NCBI GenBank assembly: GCA_023417955.1
Contig: JAEZDW010000032.1
Coordinates: forward strand, 1-7,482
From: Bacteroidota bacterium
Lineage (GTDB): Bacteria > Bacteroidota > Bacteroidia > Cytophagales > Cyclobacteriaceae
Reading direction: 5' to 3'
DNA: 7,482 nt
Part shown: piece by piece, positions 1-5,994 of the stretch
Layout: each line of letters begins with the position of its first letter
How positions within the stretch are numbered: the stretch's first letter is position 1
Notes under the pieces: generated by a model
What the model was told of the DNA's origin: nothing
The model's database searches: none
The model's input: the letters and a program-made list of their open reading frames with translations, nothing else
Translations under genes and position numbers: made by a program

Positions 1-1
1 G

Positions 2-76
2 CTGCGGTCAACCCTCGAAAGGATCCCTAATCATCCAGTAAACCGGATATCAGAACTGTTGCCGCGCAAGACGTAG
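2..76 (+). CDS. IS66 family transposase, C-terminal fragment (TnpC)
   Basis: This is an open frame entering from the left edge, with 24 residues visible before a TAG stop. It contains NHPVNRISELLP, which closely resembles the conserved tail of IS66 transposases (Pfam IS66 C-terminal element, typically '...RIADHPINRIDELLPW'). The DDE catalytic core would lie upstream, outside the window. The stop codon lies about 16 bases inside the outer tip of the element, so the end of the coding region overlaps the terminal inverted repeat, a usual IS66 arrangement. The frame is intact here. Whether the full gene is intact cannot be seen. The identification rests on a short but distinctive motif plus the adjacent inverted repeat. 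Confidence 0.8.
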   Translation: MRSTLERIPNHPVNRISELLPRKT

Positions 77-92
77 TTCACCCGGGGCTTAC
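69..92. repeat. Terminal inverted repeat of the IS66 element (one copy, inner limit approximate)
   Basis: Read on the minus strand from base 92 inward, the sequence begins GTAAGCCCCGGGTGAAC. IS66-family elements characteristically start with GTAAGC. The outer end is fixed by the breakpoint in the porin-like gene. The inner limit is a guess, because the partner repeat at the other end of the element is not in the window. Confidence 0.7.
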
Positions 93-374
93 GCTAAACC
101 TCTGAACGATCTTTTCACCAAAGAATTTGATATTGCTTCCGGCGGTGGAGAACATCAACTCAGGCTGAAGACCGAACTGATCGGAGAACATGATGGTTGC
201 AAATCCGCCAATATGTAAACCGGCATGTGCATCAGGCGAAAGGGTTGCACCATCCATCTTGTACTTCTGATTGGCGATGTTAAGGCCTCCTTTAACACCA
301 AAGGTGACGTCCTGAGCAAAACACATTGAAGAAAGTGCCACAAAGGCAAGTACTAATAGCCTTGATTTTTTCAT
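78..374 (-). pseudogene. Porin-family (PorT-like) outer membrane beta-barrel protein, truncated by IS66 insertion
   Basis: This is the 5' half of a gene for a small secreted beta-barrel protein of the OMP_b-brl_2/PorT-like type. Residues 1-20 are a signal peptide (MKK start, hydrophobic core, cleavage after A20 before Q21). The mature part carries the family pattern: FGVKGGLNIANQ, then HIGGFATIMFSDQFGLQPEL. It runs 94 codons, to base 93, and then enters the IS66 inverted repeat, which supplies the last four codons (V-S-P-G) and the TGA stop. Intact neighbours have 195-202 residues, so about half the barrel is missing, including the conserved YLSVPV, NIHAGPQ and FSARY segments and the C-terminal strand. 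The closest paralog in the window is the gene at 1873-2460, which also shares the 5' leader. A truncated barrel is unlikely to fold in the membrane. The missing 3' half may survive beyond the element. Confidence 0.85.
93..100. repeat. Predicted 8-bp target-site duplication next to the IS66 end
   Basis: IS66-family elements are known to duplicate 8 bp of target on insertion. The first 8 bases outside the element tip are GCTAAACC, and they belong to the interrupted porin-like gene. The second copy should flank the far end of the element, outside the window, so the duplication is predicted and not observed. Confidence 0.45.
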
Positions 375-407
375 AAAAGTTAGGTTGTTTATTTAGGAGC
401 TAGCGAA

Positions 408-415
408 CAAAGATC
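408..415 (-). promoter_or_regulatory. Possible -7 promoter element for the truncated porin-like gene
   Basis: The minus strand reads GATCTTTG about 33 nt upstream of the ATG at 374. This is one mismatch from the Bacteroidota -7 consensus TAnnTTTG. No convincing TTTG -33 element is seen at the expected spacing. The element resembles the sequences at similar positions upstream of the genes at 2460 and 3252. Weak evidence alone. Confidence 0.3.
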
Positions 416-443
416 ATGCCTTCTGAATAGAAGTGGTTTTCCG

Positions 444-474
444 AAAAAAAAATAAGCTATCAAATTTTGATAGC
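444..474 (-). terminator. Rho-independent terminator after the porin-like gene at 505-1092
   Basis: A perfect inverted repeat at 456-474 (GCTATCAAA / TTTGATAGC) is followed on the minus strand by a T-tract (A run at 444-452 on the plus strand). It starts about 30 nt after the stop codon at 505 and ends transcription before the truncated paralog. Confidence 0.8.
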
Positions 475-504
475 CTGCGTTTGTAAGGCCATGCAGTTCT
501 TCGG

Positions 505-1092
505 TCAGTTTGCGCCACCAAAGCGGTAGCATGCGGAAATTTGGAATGCGTTATTCGTAAGCTTAATTTCATCCGATCCAGTTTCGCCGACGTTGGCAAT
601 ACCCATAACGTATCGCGCCGAAAAACCAAGACCGCTTGGCAAGCCAACACCTGCACCTATCGCTGCCCCAAAGTCGAGTCCTTTGTACCTGTCTTTGGTA
701 TTCATATCGCCGGCGTTCGCCTCCAGAAGGAAACCAACCTGAGGTCCCGCATGGATATTCAGAACCTCGGCGAATTGATAACGAAACACTACAGGAACAG
801 ACAAATAATTTAGAATGTCTGAGATATCCGGTCCGCGACCGTATTGCGTCTTAACACCGACTGAGTTGAACAACAATTCAGCCTGAAAGCCGAGCTGATC
901 TGAAAACATTGCGGTTACGAGACCACCAACGTGAAAACCAATCCGCACCTCACCCGATACGCTCCCTTCGGGAAAAGTAACCCTCTGGTTGGAAACGTTA
1001 ATACCTGCTTTGAAACCCAATGAAACTCCCTGGGCAAACGATGCAGTGCTAAAGATCACGGCAGCGGCAACCAACATTAGTGATTTCGTCAT
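505..1092 (-). CDS. Porin-family (PorT-like) outer membrane beta-barrel protein
   Basis: This 195-residue protein is predicted to be an outer-membrane beta-barrel of the OMP_b-brl_2 type, a family annotated as 'porin family protein' or PorT-like, usually without a proven substrate. Residues 1-20 form a signal peptide (MTKSLMLVAAA..., cleavage after SFA before Q21). The mature chain has alternating amphipathic strands with the paralog family's markers: FKAGINVSNQ, HVGGLVTAMFSDQLGFQAEL, YLSVPVVFRYQ, NIHAGPQVGFLL, FGAAIGAGVGLPSGLGFSARY and the C-terminal strand FQISACYRFGG. Length is typical. The gap from the upstream gene (stop at 1128) is 35 nt with no terminator, so the two are probably cotranscribed, and a good terminator follows at 444-474. 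The first residues, MTK, differ from the MKK of its neighbours. Membership of the barrel family is confident. Any specific transport or adhesion role is unknown. Confidence 0.9.
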   Translation of the reverse strand: MTKSLMLVAAAVIFSTASFAQGVSLGFKAGINVSNQRVTFPEGSVSGEVRIGFHVGGLVTAMFSDQLGFQAELLFNSVGVKTQYGRGPDISDILNYLSVPVVFRYQFAEVLNIHAGPQVGFLLEANAGDMNTKDRYKGLDFGAAIGAGVGLPSGLGFSARYVMGIANVGETGSDEIKLTNNAFQISACYRFGGAN

Positions 1093-1127
1093 ATAATAAA
1101 ACTGACAAATTATTTCACCAGAAGTTT

Positions 1128-1736
1128 TTATTTACCATTGAAACGGTAGGTGGCAGAAATCTGGAAGACGTTATTCCTGATCTTGATATCGCCAATGTCA
1201 AATTCGCTCAGGTCATAAACATTGGCCAGACCGGCCGTGTAACGTGCAGAGAATCCGAGACCAAATTGGAGATCCACCCCGGCACCAAATGCTGCCCCGA
1301 AATCCAAGGCATTTGTTTCTTCAATGTCAAAAGTTGTATTTCCAAGCTTGGACTTTGCATTTATGAGTACCCCTAATTGTGGTCCGGCGTGAATGTTAAG
1401 TATCTTAATCGGTTGGTAACGAAGCATGATTGGTACCGATATGTAACCAAATCGATCGGAAGCTTTTTCACCGTCAAAAAAACTATCACCTCGTGCTCCT
1501 ACAGAATTGAAGAACAGTTCAGGTTGAAGCCCGATTTTTTCTGAGAACATCGCGGTAACAAAACCACCAAAGTGGTACCCGATACGGGGATCGGTTGTGA
1601 CTTTAACACCTGATACTTTGACCGTTTGACTGGCAATATTCATTCCGCCCTTTATTCCGAATGAAACATCTGCCTGCGCTGTAACCAGCGTGTTAAGTAG
1701 AAAAATGCATGCGAGGGAAAGGATCGTTTTCTTCAT
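1128..1736 (-). CDS. Porin-family (PorT-like) outer membrane beta-barrel protein
   Basis: This 202-residue paralog has a signal peptide at residues 1-20 (MKKTILSLACIF..., cleavage at VTA before Q21). It contains the array's conserved blocks: FGIKGGMNIASQ, HFGGFVTAMFSEKIGLQPEL, GYISVPIMLRYQP, NIHAGPQLGVLI, LDFGAAFGAGVDLQFGLGFSARY, and a final strand FQISATYRFNGK. The predicted fold is a small outer-membrane barrel of roughly eight strands. It contains the segment GEKASDRFGYISVPI, whose counterpart GEKIVQRFS in the truncated gene is exactly where the IS66 element landed, so this copy shows what the broken gene lost. Upstream (1737-1816) lies its presumed promoter region, in which I see no convincing consensus elements. 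Downstream, only 35 nt separate it from the next paralog. The substrate is unknown. Confidence 0.9.
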   Translation of the reverse strand: MKKTILSLACIFLLNTLVTAQADVSFGIKGGMNIASQTVKVSGVKVTTDPRIGYHFGGFVTAMFSEKIGLQPELFFNSVGARGDSFFDGEKASDRFGYISVPIMLRYQPIKILNIHAGPQLGVLINAKSKLGNTTFDIEETNALDFGAAFGAGVDLQFGLGFSARYTAGLANVYDLSEFDIGDIKIRNNVFQISATYRFNGK

Positions 1737-1816
1737 TCTGCTAACTCTGATATTATATTCCCGGGTTGTCTGGAAGATAGCATTAATCTTATTTCAACTT
1801 TCATTTCACACAACCT

Positions 1817-1850
1817 AAAAAAAGAGCAGGTCACCTTTCGGCAACCTGCT
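1817..1850 (-). terminator. Rho-independent terminator after the porin-like gene at 1873-2460
   Basis: On the minus strand a stem AGCAGGT/ACCTGCT (1825-1850) extends through two G-U pairs and two G-C pairs to a GAAA tetraloop. It is followed, after one C, by a run of seven Ts (A run at 1817-1823 on the plus strand). It sits about 22 nt past the stop codon at 1873. Strong intrinsic terminator structure. Confidence 0.87.
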
Positions 1851-1872
1851 GATTTGAACTATCTGGGATTTC

Positions 1873-2460
1873 TTAGTTACCTCCGAAGCGGTAGCTGACA
1901 GAAATCTGGAATACATTGTTTTTTACAGTAAGATCTTCACCAAAGAATTCGTCCACTTCTTCGACGTCCCAGGTGTTAGATAAACCCAGAACATATCGTG
2001 CTGAGAAACCTATTCCCATGGGGAGATCAATACCTGCACCAAAACCAAGACCGAGATCCAGAGACTTACTAAAGTCCTTAAAATCCTCGTCTCCAACTTT
2101 AGAACTTAACAGGAATCCGAATTGGGGTCCTGCATGAATATTCAGGATCTCAATTGGCTGATAACGAAACATCACGGGAACAGAAAGGTAACTTGATTTG
2201 AATTCAGTGTCTTCCATTTTTGATCCAACAGCATTGTAGAGCAATTCAGGCTGAAGCCCAAACTTTTCGGTAAACATGATGCTTGCAAAACCACCGACGT
2301 GAAAACCTATTAAGGCGTCTCCGGTTTCTGAAAGGCTTCCAAAAGACATCTTTTGATTCGCAATATTAACTCCGGCTTTGATACCGAAATTAACGCCCTG
2401 GGCGTACGATGCAGCGCTAAACGCTACAACTGCAACAAACAACAGTACTGATTTTTTCAT
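1873..2460 (-). CDS. Porin-family (PorT-like) outer membrane beta-barrel protein
   Basis: This 195-residue member of the array has a signal peptide at residues 1-20 (MKKSVLLFVAVVAF..., cleavage at SYA before Q21). Family blocks are FGIKAGVNIANQ, HVGGFASIMFTEKFGLQPEL, SYLSVPVMFRYQP, NIHAGPQFGFLL, LDLGLGFGAGIDLPMGIGFSARY and the terminal strand FQISVSYRFGGN. It is the closest relative in the window of the IS66-truncated gene: both share NIANQK, the GGFA-IMF-FGLQPEL block, and a nearly identical leader just before the ATG. It has its own likely promoter (2500-2530) and terminator (1817-1850), so it is probably transcribed alone. An acidic insert near residues 160-175 (DVEEVDEFFGED) probably forms a surface loop. 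The function beyond an outer-membrane barrel is unknown. Confidence 0.9.
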   Translation of the reverse strand: MKKSVLLFVAVVAFSAASYAQGVNFGIKAGVNIANQKMSFGSLSETGDALIGFHVGGFASIMFTEKFGLQPELLYNAVGSKMEDTEFKSSYLSVPVMFRYQPIEILNIHAGPQFGFLLSSKVGDEDFKDFSKSLDLGLGFGAGIDLPMGIGFSARYVLGLSNTWDVEEVDEFFGEDLTVKNNVFQISVSYRFGGN

Positions 2461-2477
2461 AAAAATTAGGTTTGTTT
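2461..2477 (-). repeat. Conserved 5' leader shared with the truncated paralog (copy at 375-390)
   Basis: The bases immediately upstream of the ATG read AAACAAACCTAATTTTT here and AAACAACCTAACTTTT at 375-390 on the minus strand, differing by one substitution and one indel. The other paralogs do not share this leader. It indicates recent common origin of these two copies, possibly with a conserved A/T-rich translation-initiation region. No strong Shine-Dalgarno sequence is present, which is normal in Bacteroidota. Confidence 0.55.
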
Positions 2478-2499
2478 TTTTGGTTGTAAAAAATCCTGA

Positions 2500-2530
2500 T
2501 AAAGATCAGTCTTTTTCCGCTCTAAACAAA
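2500..2530 (-). promoter_or_regulatory. Candidate Bacteroidota-type promoter for the porin-like gene at 1873-2460
   Basis: The minus strand carries TTTG at 2527-2530 and GATCTTTA at 2500-2507, separated by 19 nt. The expected pattern is TTTG at -33 and TAnnTTTG at -7 with a spacer near 19-21. The -33 element and the spacing fit well, while the -7 element has two mismatches. It lies about 40 nt upstream of the ATG at 2460. Confidence 0.4.
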
Positions 2531-2575
2531 CAACCATATAAACCATACGGCAAGACAGTGTGCTTTTTCATAAGC

Positions 2576-2618
2576 AAAAACAAAAATACCCGGAGCGGTT
2601 TTCCGCGCCCCGGGTATT
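2576..2618 (-). terminator. Rho-independent terminator after the barrel gene at 2641-3252
   Basis: A 9-bp outer stem (AATACCCGG/CCGGGTATT, 2585-2593 with 2610-2618) encloses an inner GCGG-AAAA-CCGC hairpin. On the minus strand it is followed by T-rich sequence (A runs at 2582-2586 and 2576-2580 on the plus strand). It begins about 22 nt after the stop codon. Very stable and typical in layout. Confidence 0.88.
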
Positions 2619-2640
2619 CTTACATGTCTGTAGTACACCT

Positions 2641-3252
2641 CTACTTGCCTAACCTGATTATCTTGTATCCAAGGGATAACTGCCATACCTGATTCTTGGT
2701 AGCGTCAAGTTGGGGGTTATCCTGAATCTTGCTCAGGCCAAGGTTATAGCGTGCATCTATAGTGAGACCAAATGGCAAATCCCACCCCGCACCGAGCACA
2801 AGACTGAGGTCAGAATTCTTATAGTGTTCCTTTCCGACCGATATAACATCACCCTGCGAATTATCTGTTTCAACAGCTTTTCCACTGACACCTGACAGAA
2901 ATCCGAACTGAGGGCCAGCCTGTAAGTTTATGCCGGCAATTGTATAAAGTTTGAATACAATCGGAACATTGATATAATCAAAGTTAGCCTCATAATCCTG
3001 CGTATTCAGGGAAAATTTGGTACCCTGTTTTGAGTAAATGAATTCAGGTTGTATACCGATTTTCGTCAACTTGATTAATGCGAAAGCACCACCATGGAAG
3101 CCGGTTCTGTTCTTGTAGTTTTCACCGGCACTTACCTTGGTATCGATGCTCGCAAAGTTGGGTCCCGCCTTGATGCCTAATGCAAACTGTGCCTGTCCGA
3201 ACGCGAACACAGTCGCGAAAGCGAGAATGGCTGTGGCAATCGTTTTTTTCAT
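2641..3252 (-). CDS. PorT-like outer membrane beta-barrel protein, diverged member
   Basis: This 203-residue secreted barrel protein has a signal peptide at residues 1-19 (MKKTIATAILAFATVFAFG, then Q20). It keeps the skeleton of the downstream paralogs: LGIKAGPNFASI, HGGAFALIKLTKIGIQPEF, FDYINVPIVFKLY, INLQAGPQFGFLS, LGAGWDLPFGLTIDARYNLGLS and a C-terminal strand WQLSLGYKIIRLGK. The sequence is clearly more distant, with K/Y-rich loops and a basic C-terminus instead of RFGGN. It fits the OMP_b-brl_2 family. It is followed by a strong terminator at 2576-2618 and preceded by a good -7 promoter match at 3278-3285, so it is probably its own transcription unit. It may represent the older lineage from which the four-gene tandem cluster diverged, but that is inference. 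Ligand or partner unknown. Confidence 0.88.
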   Translation of the reverse strand: MKKTIATAILAFATVFAFGQAQFALGIKAGPNFASIDTKVSAGENYKNRTGFHGGAFALIKLTKIGIQPEFIYSKQGTKFSLNTQDYEANFDYINVPIVFKLYTIAGINLQAGPQFGFLSGVSGKAVETDNSQGDVISVGKEHYKNSDLSLVLGAGWDLPFGLTIDARYNLGLSKIQDNPQLDATKNQVWQLSLGYKIIRLGK

Positions 3253-3277
3253 AGTTTCTTATTTTGTCTTAAACTAA

Positions 3278-3285
3278 CAAAGATA
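3278..3285 (-). promoter_or_regulatory. Candidate -7 promoter element for the barrel gene at 2641-3252
   Basis: TATCTTTG on the minus strand matches the Bacteroidota -7 consensus TAnnTTTG exactly and lies 26 nt upstream of the ATG at 3252. The nearest upstream TTG (3312-3314) is 26 nt away, longer than the usual spacer, so the -33 element is unconvincing. Confidence 0.4.
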
Positions 3286-3344
3286 ATGCCGGTATGCCAG
3301 GCCAGTTGTCACAAGGCAATCGGACCCGATTCCGAAGTATTGTA

Positions 3345-3929
3345 TTATGGCAGGTAAACCTGAATCCCAATCTGTGCATACAGTCCGGGATAAACGGCAC
3401 GAGCATCATTGTCCGGATTTTTATACGATGTTCCACCGTACCCGACCATCGGCTCAATAGCAACAGACTCATTCAACATGATCGCATAACCTGCGCCGAG
3501 TCCCCAGCTGAAGATGTTCCGCTTCGACTCATACGTTTCATTACCGTCAGTAGCCTTTTCTTTGGACACGCCAAACCCTGTTTCACCAAAAAAGAAGATC
3601 TTGTTGGGTAAATAGTAGCGCACGAATGGCGTAAAGGCGAGCGAAGTCGACGATTCTTTGTCGTCGTCATTTTTGTACTTGAACGAAGACAAATTAAGAT
3701 CCAGCCCGGCACCAATCGCCAGCCTGTCGATAATAAAATATCCAAACTGAGGCTCGAGGGAGAAGTAGCTTGATGTACCTACTGAGACTGTTGTGTTGCC
3801 GTCTTTGTACTTCTGTGTAGTTACGCCGAATCCGGCAACGCCACCGATCATTTTTGTACCCTGACTAAATTGCGCGAACGCTCCTGCAGACGTCATCAAC
3901 AGGATGAAAGTAAAAATGTTTTTTTTCAT
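3345..3929 (-). CDS. Outer membrane beta-barrel protein (OmpA/OmpX-like barrel family)
   Basis: This is a 194-residue secreted protein. The start was set at the ATG at 3929 because this gives a standard signal peptide (MKKNIFTFILLMTSAGAFA, then Q20). An in-frame ATG 8 codons earlier would put polar residues ahead of it. The mature part alternates aromatic amphipathic strands and charged loops: YFSLEPQFGYFIIDRLAIGAG, SLAFTPFVRYYLPNKIFFFGE, FSWGLGAGYAIMLNESVAIEP, and a final strand LYAQIGIQVYLP. This pattern fits the small OMP_b-brl family (eight-stranded, OmpX/OmpA-barrel-like). It lacks the HVGG...GLQPEL and NIHAGPQ signatures of the PorT-like neighbours, so it is a separate subfamily. It lies 64 nt after hutU, with no visible terminator between them, and no clear terminator follows it. 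Function unknown. Confidence 0.85.
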   Translation of the reverse strand: MKKNIFTFILLMTSAGAFAQFSQGTKMIGGVAGFGVTTQKYKDGNTTVSVGTSSYFSLEPQFGYFIIDRLAIGAGLDLNLSSFKYKNDDDKESSTSLAFTPFVRYYLPNKIFFFGETGFGVSKEKATDGNETYESKRNIFSWGLGAGYAIMLNESVAIEPMVGYGGTSYKNPDNDARAVYPGLYAQIGIQVYLP

Positions 3930-3993
3930 AAATATTGCTAATTGTGACTGCAAATAAACGCGTACAGAGAATCAGTGAAATAAGAATGTAAGA

Positions 3994-5994
3994 TTAGTTA
4001 ACAATCTCATCCAAAAGATCCTCGTCCACGTCGTTGCTGCATGTCACGTTTATTTTCGGATTTTGTTGCATCTCCCGCATGATCGTTTTTTTTGCAGGTT
4101 CATTCCCCGCCCATGACCTTCTGGCGATTCCGTTATTGACATCAAAGTATAACATATTCCGAAGTTTACGCTCTGCGTCGTCGGAGCCATCTAGTACAAG
4201 TCCGAAACCCCCGTTCATTACTTCCCCCCATCCTACGCCACCACCGTTGTGAATGGAAACCCAGGTTGCACCTCGGAATGAATCACCGATAACATTGTGA
4301 ATTGACATGTCTGCCGTAAACCGTGATCCGTCATAAATATTCGATGTCTCGCGAAAAGGACTATCTGTTCCCGATACGTCATGATGATCTCTTCCCAGTA
4401 CAACCGGTCCAATACGTCCTTTGCGAATAGCTTTATTAAATGCATCCGCAATACGGATGCGGCCCCAGGCGTCTGCGTAAAGAATACGAGCCTTAGAGCC
4501 AACAACCAATTTGTTATGTGAGGCTTCCCTGATCCACTTGATGTTATCATCCAACTGTGGATGTATTTCTGCCGGCGACTCTGCCCGTATCTGAATCAAC
4601 ACTTCTTCAGCCAGCTTGTCGGTGATCTCAAGATCGGCATCACGGCCAGAGGCGCATACCCAACGAAAGGGACCGAACCCAAAATCAAAGCACATTGGTC
4701 CCATTATGTCCTGCACATAGGAAGGATATCGGAACGAAATGCCATCCGCCGCCATAATATCTGCTCCCGCCCGCGAGGCTTCCAGCAGGAAAGCATTACC
4801 ATAGTCAAAAAAATATGTCCCTTTTTTTGCGTGACGATTAATCGCATCCGCATGTCGCCGAAGTGATTGCTGCACAAGGTCCCGGAATTTTCCCGGATCC
4901 CGAACCATCATCTCATTAGCGTCCTCAAATGAAAGCCCCGCAGGATAGTAACCCCCAGCCCACGGGTTGTGCAAGCTGGTTTGGTCAGAGCCTACATCAA
5001 CAAAAATACCTGCGGTTTCAAGTATCTCCCAAAGCTCAACGACATTCCCTTGAAATGCTATCGATACAACTTCGTTGTCTTTCTGTGCACGACGTATACG
5101 CGCGACAAGGTCTGAAGGGTCTGCAATTACTTCGTCGACCCAGCCCTGTGCGTGTCTCTTCTTAATAGCAAGGGCATTCACCTCAGCAACTATTGAAATA
5201 CATCCGGATATATTTCCCGCCTTTGGTTGAGCACCACTCATACCACCAAGACCGGAGGACACAAATAGTTTGCCTGTAGCTGTTCCCGATCCACCCCCTA
5301 CTTTACGGAATGCATTCAGGAGTGTAATCGTCGTTCCGTGTACAATTCCCTGGGGCCCGATGTACATATACGAACCCGCAGTCATTTGACCATACTGCGT
5401 AACACCTAATGCATTGTAACGTTCCCAGTCATCCTGTTTACTGTAGTTCGGGATCATCATGCCATTCGTAACTACAACACGTGGCGCGCCAGTTGATGAC
5501 GGAAACACTCCCATTGGATGTCCCGAATACATATGAAGTGTCTGATCATCGGCGAGATTTGCGAGGTACTGCATAGTGAGCAGGTACTGCGCCCAGTTCT
5601 GGAAGACTGCACCATTTCCGCCGTACGTAATGAGTTCATGCGGATGCTGCGCAACTTCGGGATCAAGATTGTTTTGTATCATCATCATGATCGCTGCAGC
5701 ATGCACCGAGCGGGCCGGATACTCTTCGATTGGTCGCGCGTACATCCTGTAGCGCGGACGGAACCGATACATGTAGATCCGGCCGTACGTAATCAATTCA
5801 TGATAAAACTCTGGGGCCAGGACCGCGTGATGTCGCGGGTGAAAATAACGAAGCGAATTTCTTACGGCCAGTTTCTTTTCTTCGGCTGAAAGTATGTCTT
5901 TTCTGCGCGGCGCGTGATTGACTGCTGTATCGTATTCCGCTGGCGGAGGAAGCTTATCCGGAATACCTCGAAGTATTTCTTCCTTTATACTCAT
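3994..5994 (-). CDS. hutU: Urocanate hydratase (urocanase), long form
   Basis: This cytosolic NAD+-dependent enzyme converts urocanate to 4-imidazolone-5-propionate, the second step of histidine degradation. The 666-residue frame shows family motifs throughout: YGGNGAV (124-130), YGQMTAGSYMYIGPQGIVHG (201-220) and GLGGMSGAQPKAG (248-260) in the NAD-binding region, then DQTSLHNP (337-344), FFDYGN (395-400), GPFRW (441-445), RDHHDVSGTDSPFRET (535-550) and HNGGGVGWGE (582-591). At about 666 residues it belongs to the long class (human UROC1 has 676), not the common bacterial class of about 555. Where the short class has FQGLPxRICW, this protein has VVGSKARILYAD (497-508). Its ATG overlaps the TGA of the patatin gene (ATGA), indicating translational coupling. 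hutH and hutI are not in the window. The identification is very secure. Confidence 0.97.
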   Translation of the reverse strand: MSIKEEILRGIPDKLPPPAEYDTAVNHAPRRKDILSAEEKKLAVRNSLRYFHPRHHAVLAPEFYHELITYGRIYMYRFRPRYRMYARPIEEYPARSVHAAAIMMMIQNNLDPEVAQHPHELITYGGNGAVFQNWAQYLLTMQYLANLADDQTLHMYSGHPMGVFPSSTGAPRVVVTNGMMIPNYSKQDDWERYNALGVTQYGQMTAGSYMYIGPQGIVHGTTITLLNAFRKVGGGSGTATGKLFVSSGLGGMSGAQPKAGNISGCISIVAEVNALAIKKRHAQGWVDEVIADPSDLVARIRRAQKDNEVVSIAFQGNVVELWEILETAGIFVDVGSDQTSLHNPWAGGYYPAGLSFEDANEMMVRDPGKFRDLVQQSLRRHADAINRHAKKGTYFFDYGNAFLLEASRAGADIMAADGISFRYPSYVQDIMGPMCFDFGFGPFRWVCASGRDADLEITDKLAEEVLIQIRAESPAEIHPQLDDNIKWIREASHNKLVVGSKARILYADAWGRIRIADAFNKAIRKGRIGPVVLGRDHHDVSGTDSPFRETSNIYDGSRFTADMSIHNVIGDSFRGATWVSIHNGGGVGWGEVMNGGFGLVLDGSDDAERKLRNMLYFDVNNGIARRSWAGNEPAKKTIMREMQQNPKINVTCSNDVDEDLLDEIVN

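Larger units (their letters stand above)
1..92 (+). mobile_element. Right end of an IS66-family insertion sequence (partial)
   Basis: The first 92 bases are the terminal part of an insertion sequence that continues beyond the left edge of the window. Two independent signs agree. A plus-strand reading frame ending at 74-76 resembles the extreme C-terminus of IS66-type transposases. The minus-strand sequence starting at base 92 reads GTAAGCCCCGGGTGAAC, which fits the GTAAGC-type tips of IS66-family inverted repeats as I recall them. The junction at 92/93 coincides exactly with the point where the interrupted porin-like gene stops matching its paralogs. The other end, the accessory tnpA/tnpB genes and most of the transposase are outside the window, so completeness and activity cannot be judged. 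Confidence 0.85.

Noticed and set aside
1080..1376. Plus-strand open frame opposite the barrel gene at 1128-1736
   Set aside because: It lies almost wholly antisense to a gene with a clear signal peptide and family motifs, and its translation shows no recognisable domain.
1698..1736. Possible lipoprotein signal (LAC at residues 8-10) in the barrel protein at 1128-1736
   Set aside because: The cysteine is too close to the N-terminus for a lipobox after a full hydrophobic segment, and the paralogs all have ordinary cleavage sites before Q21.
3320..3335. Hairpin TCGGA...TCCGA just after the barrel gene at 3345-3929, as a possible terminator
   Set aside because: The stem is only 5 bp and the sequence following it on the minus strand (TTGCCTTGTGAC...) is not T-rich, so it does not qualify as an intrinsic terminator.
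3294..3611. 105-residue plus-strand open frame opposite the barrel gene at 3345-3929
   Set aside because: It is a shadow of the real gene on the other strand, with no motif, no initiation signals and a low-quality translation.
3930..3953. Alternative upstream start (8 extra codons) for the barrel gene at 3345-3929
   Set aside because: It would place polar residues before an otherwise standard MKK-type signal peptide. The array's other proteins start directly at the MKK-like residues.
5518..5889. 123-residue plus-strand open frame inside hutU
   Set aside because: It is antisense to conserved urocanase sequence. Its composition is explained by codon constraints of hutU and it has no recognisable motif.
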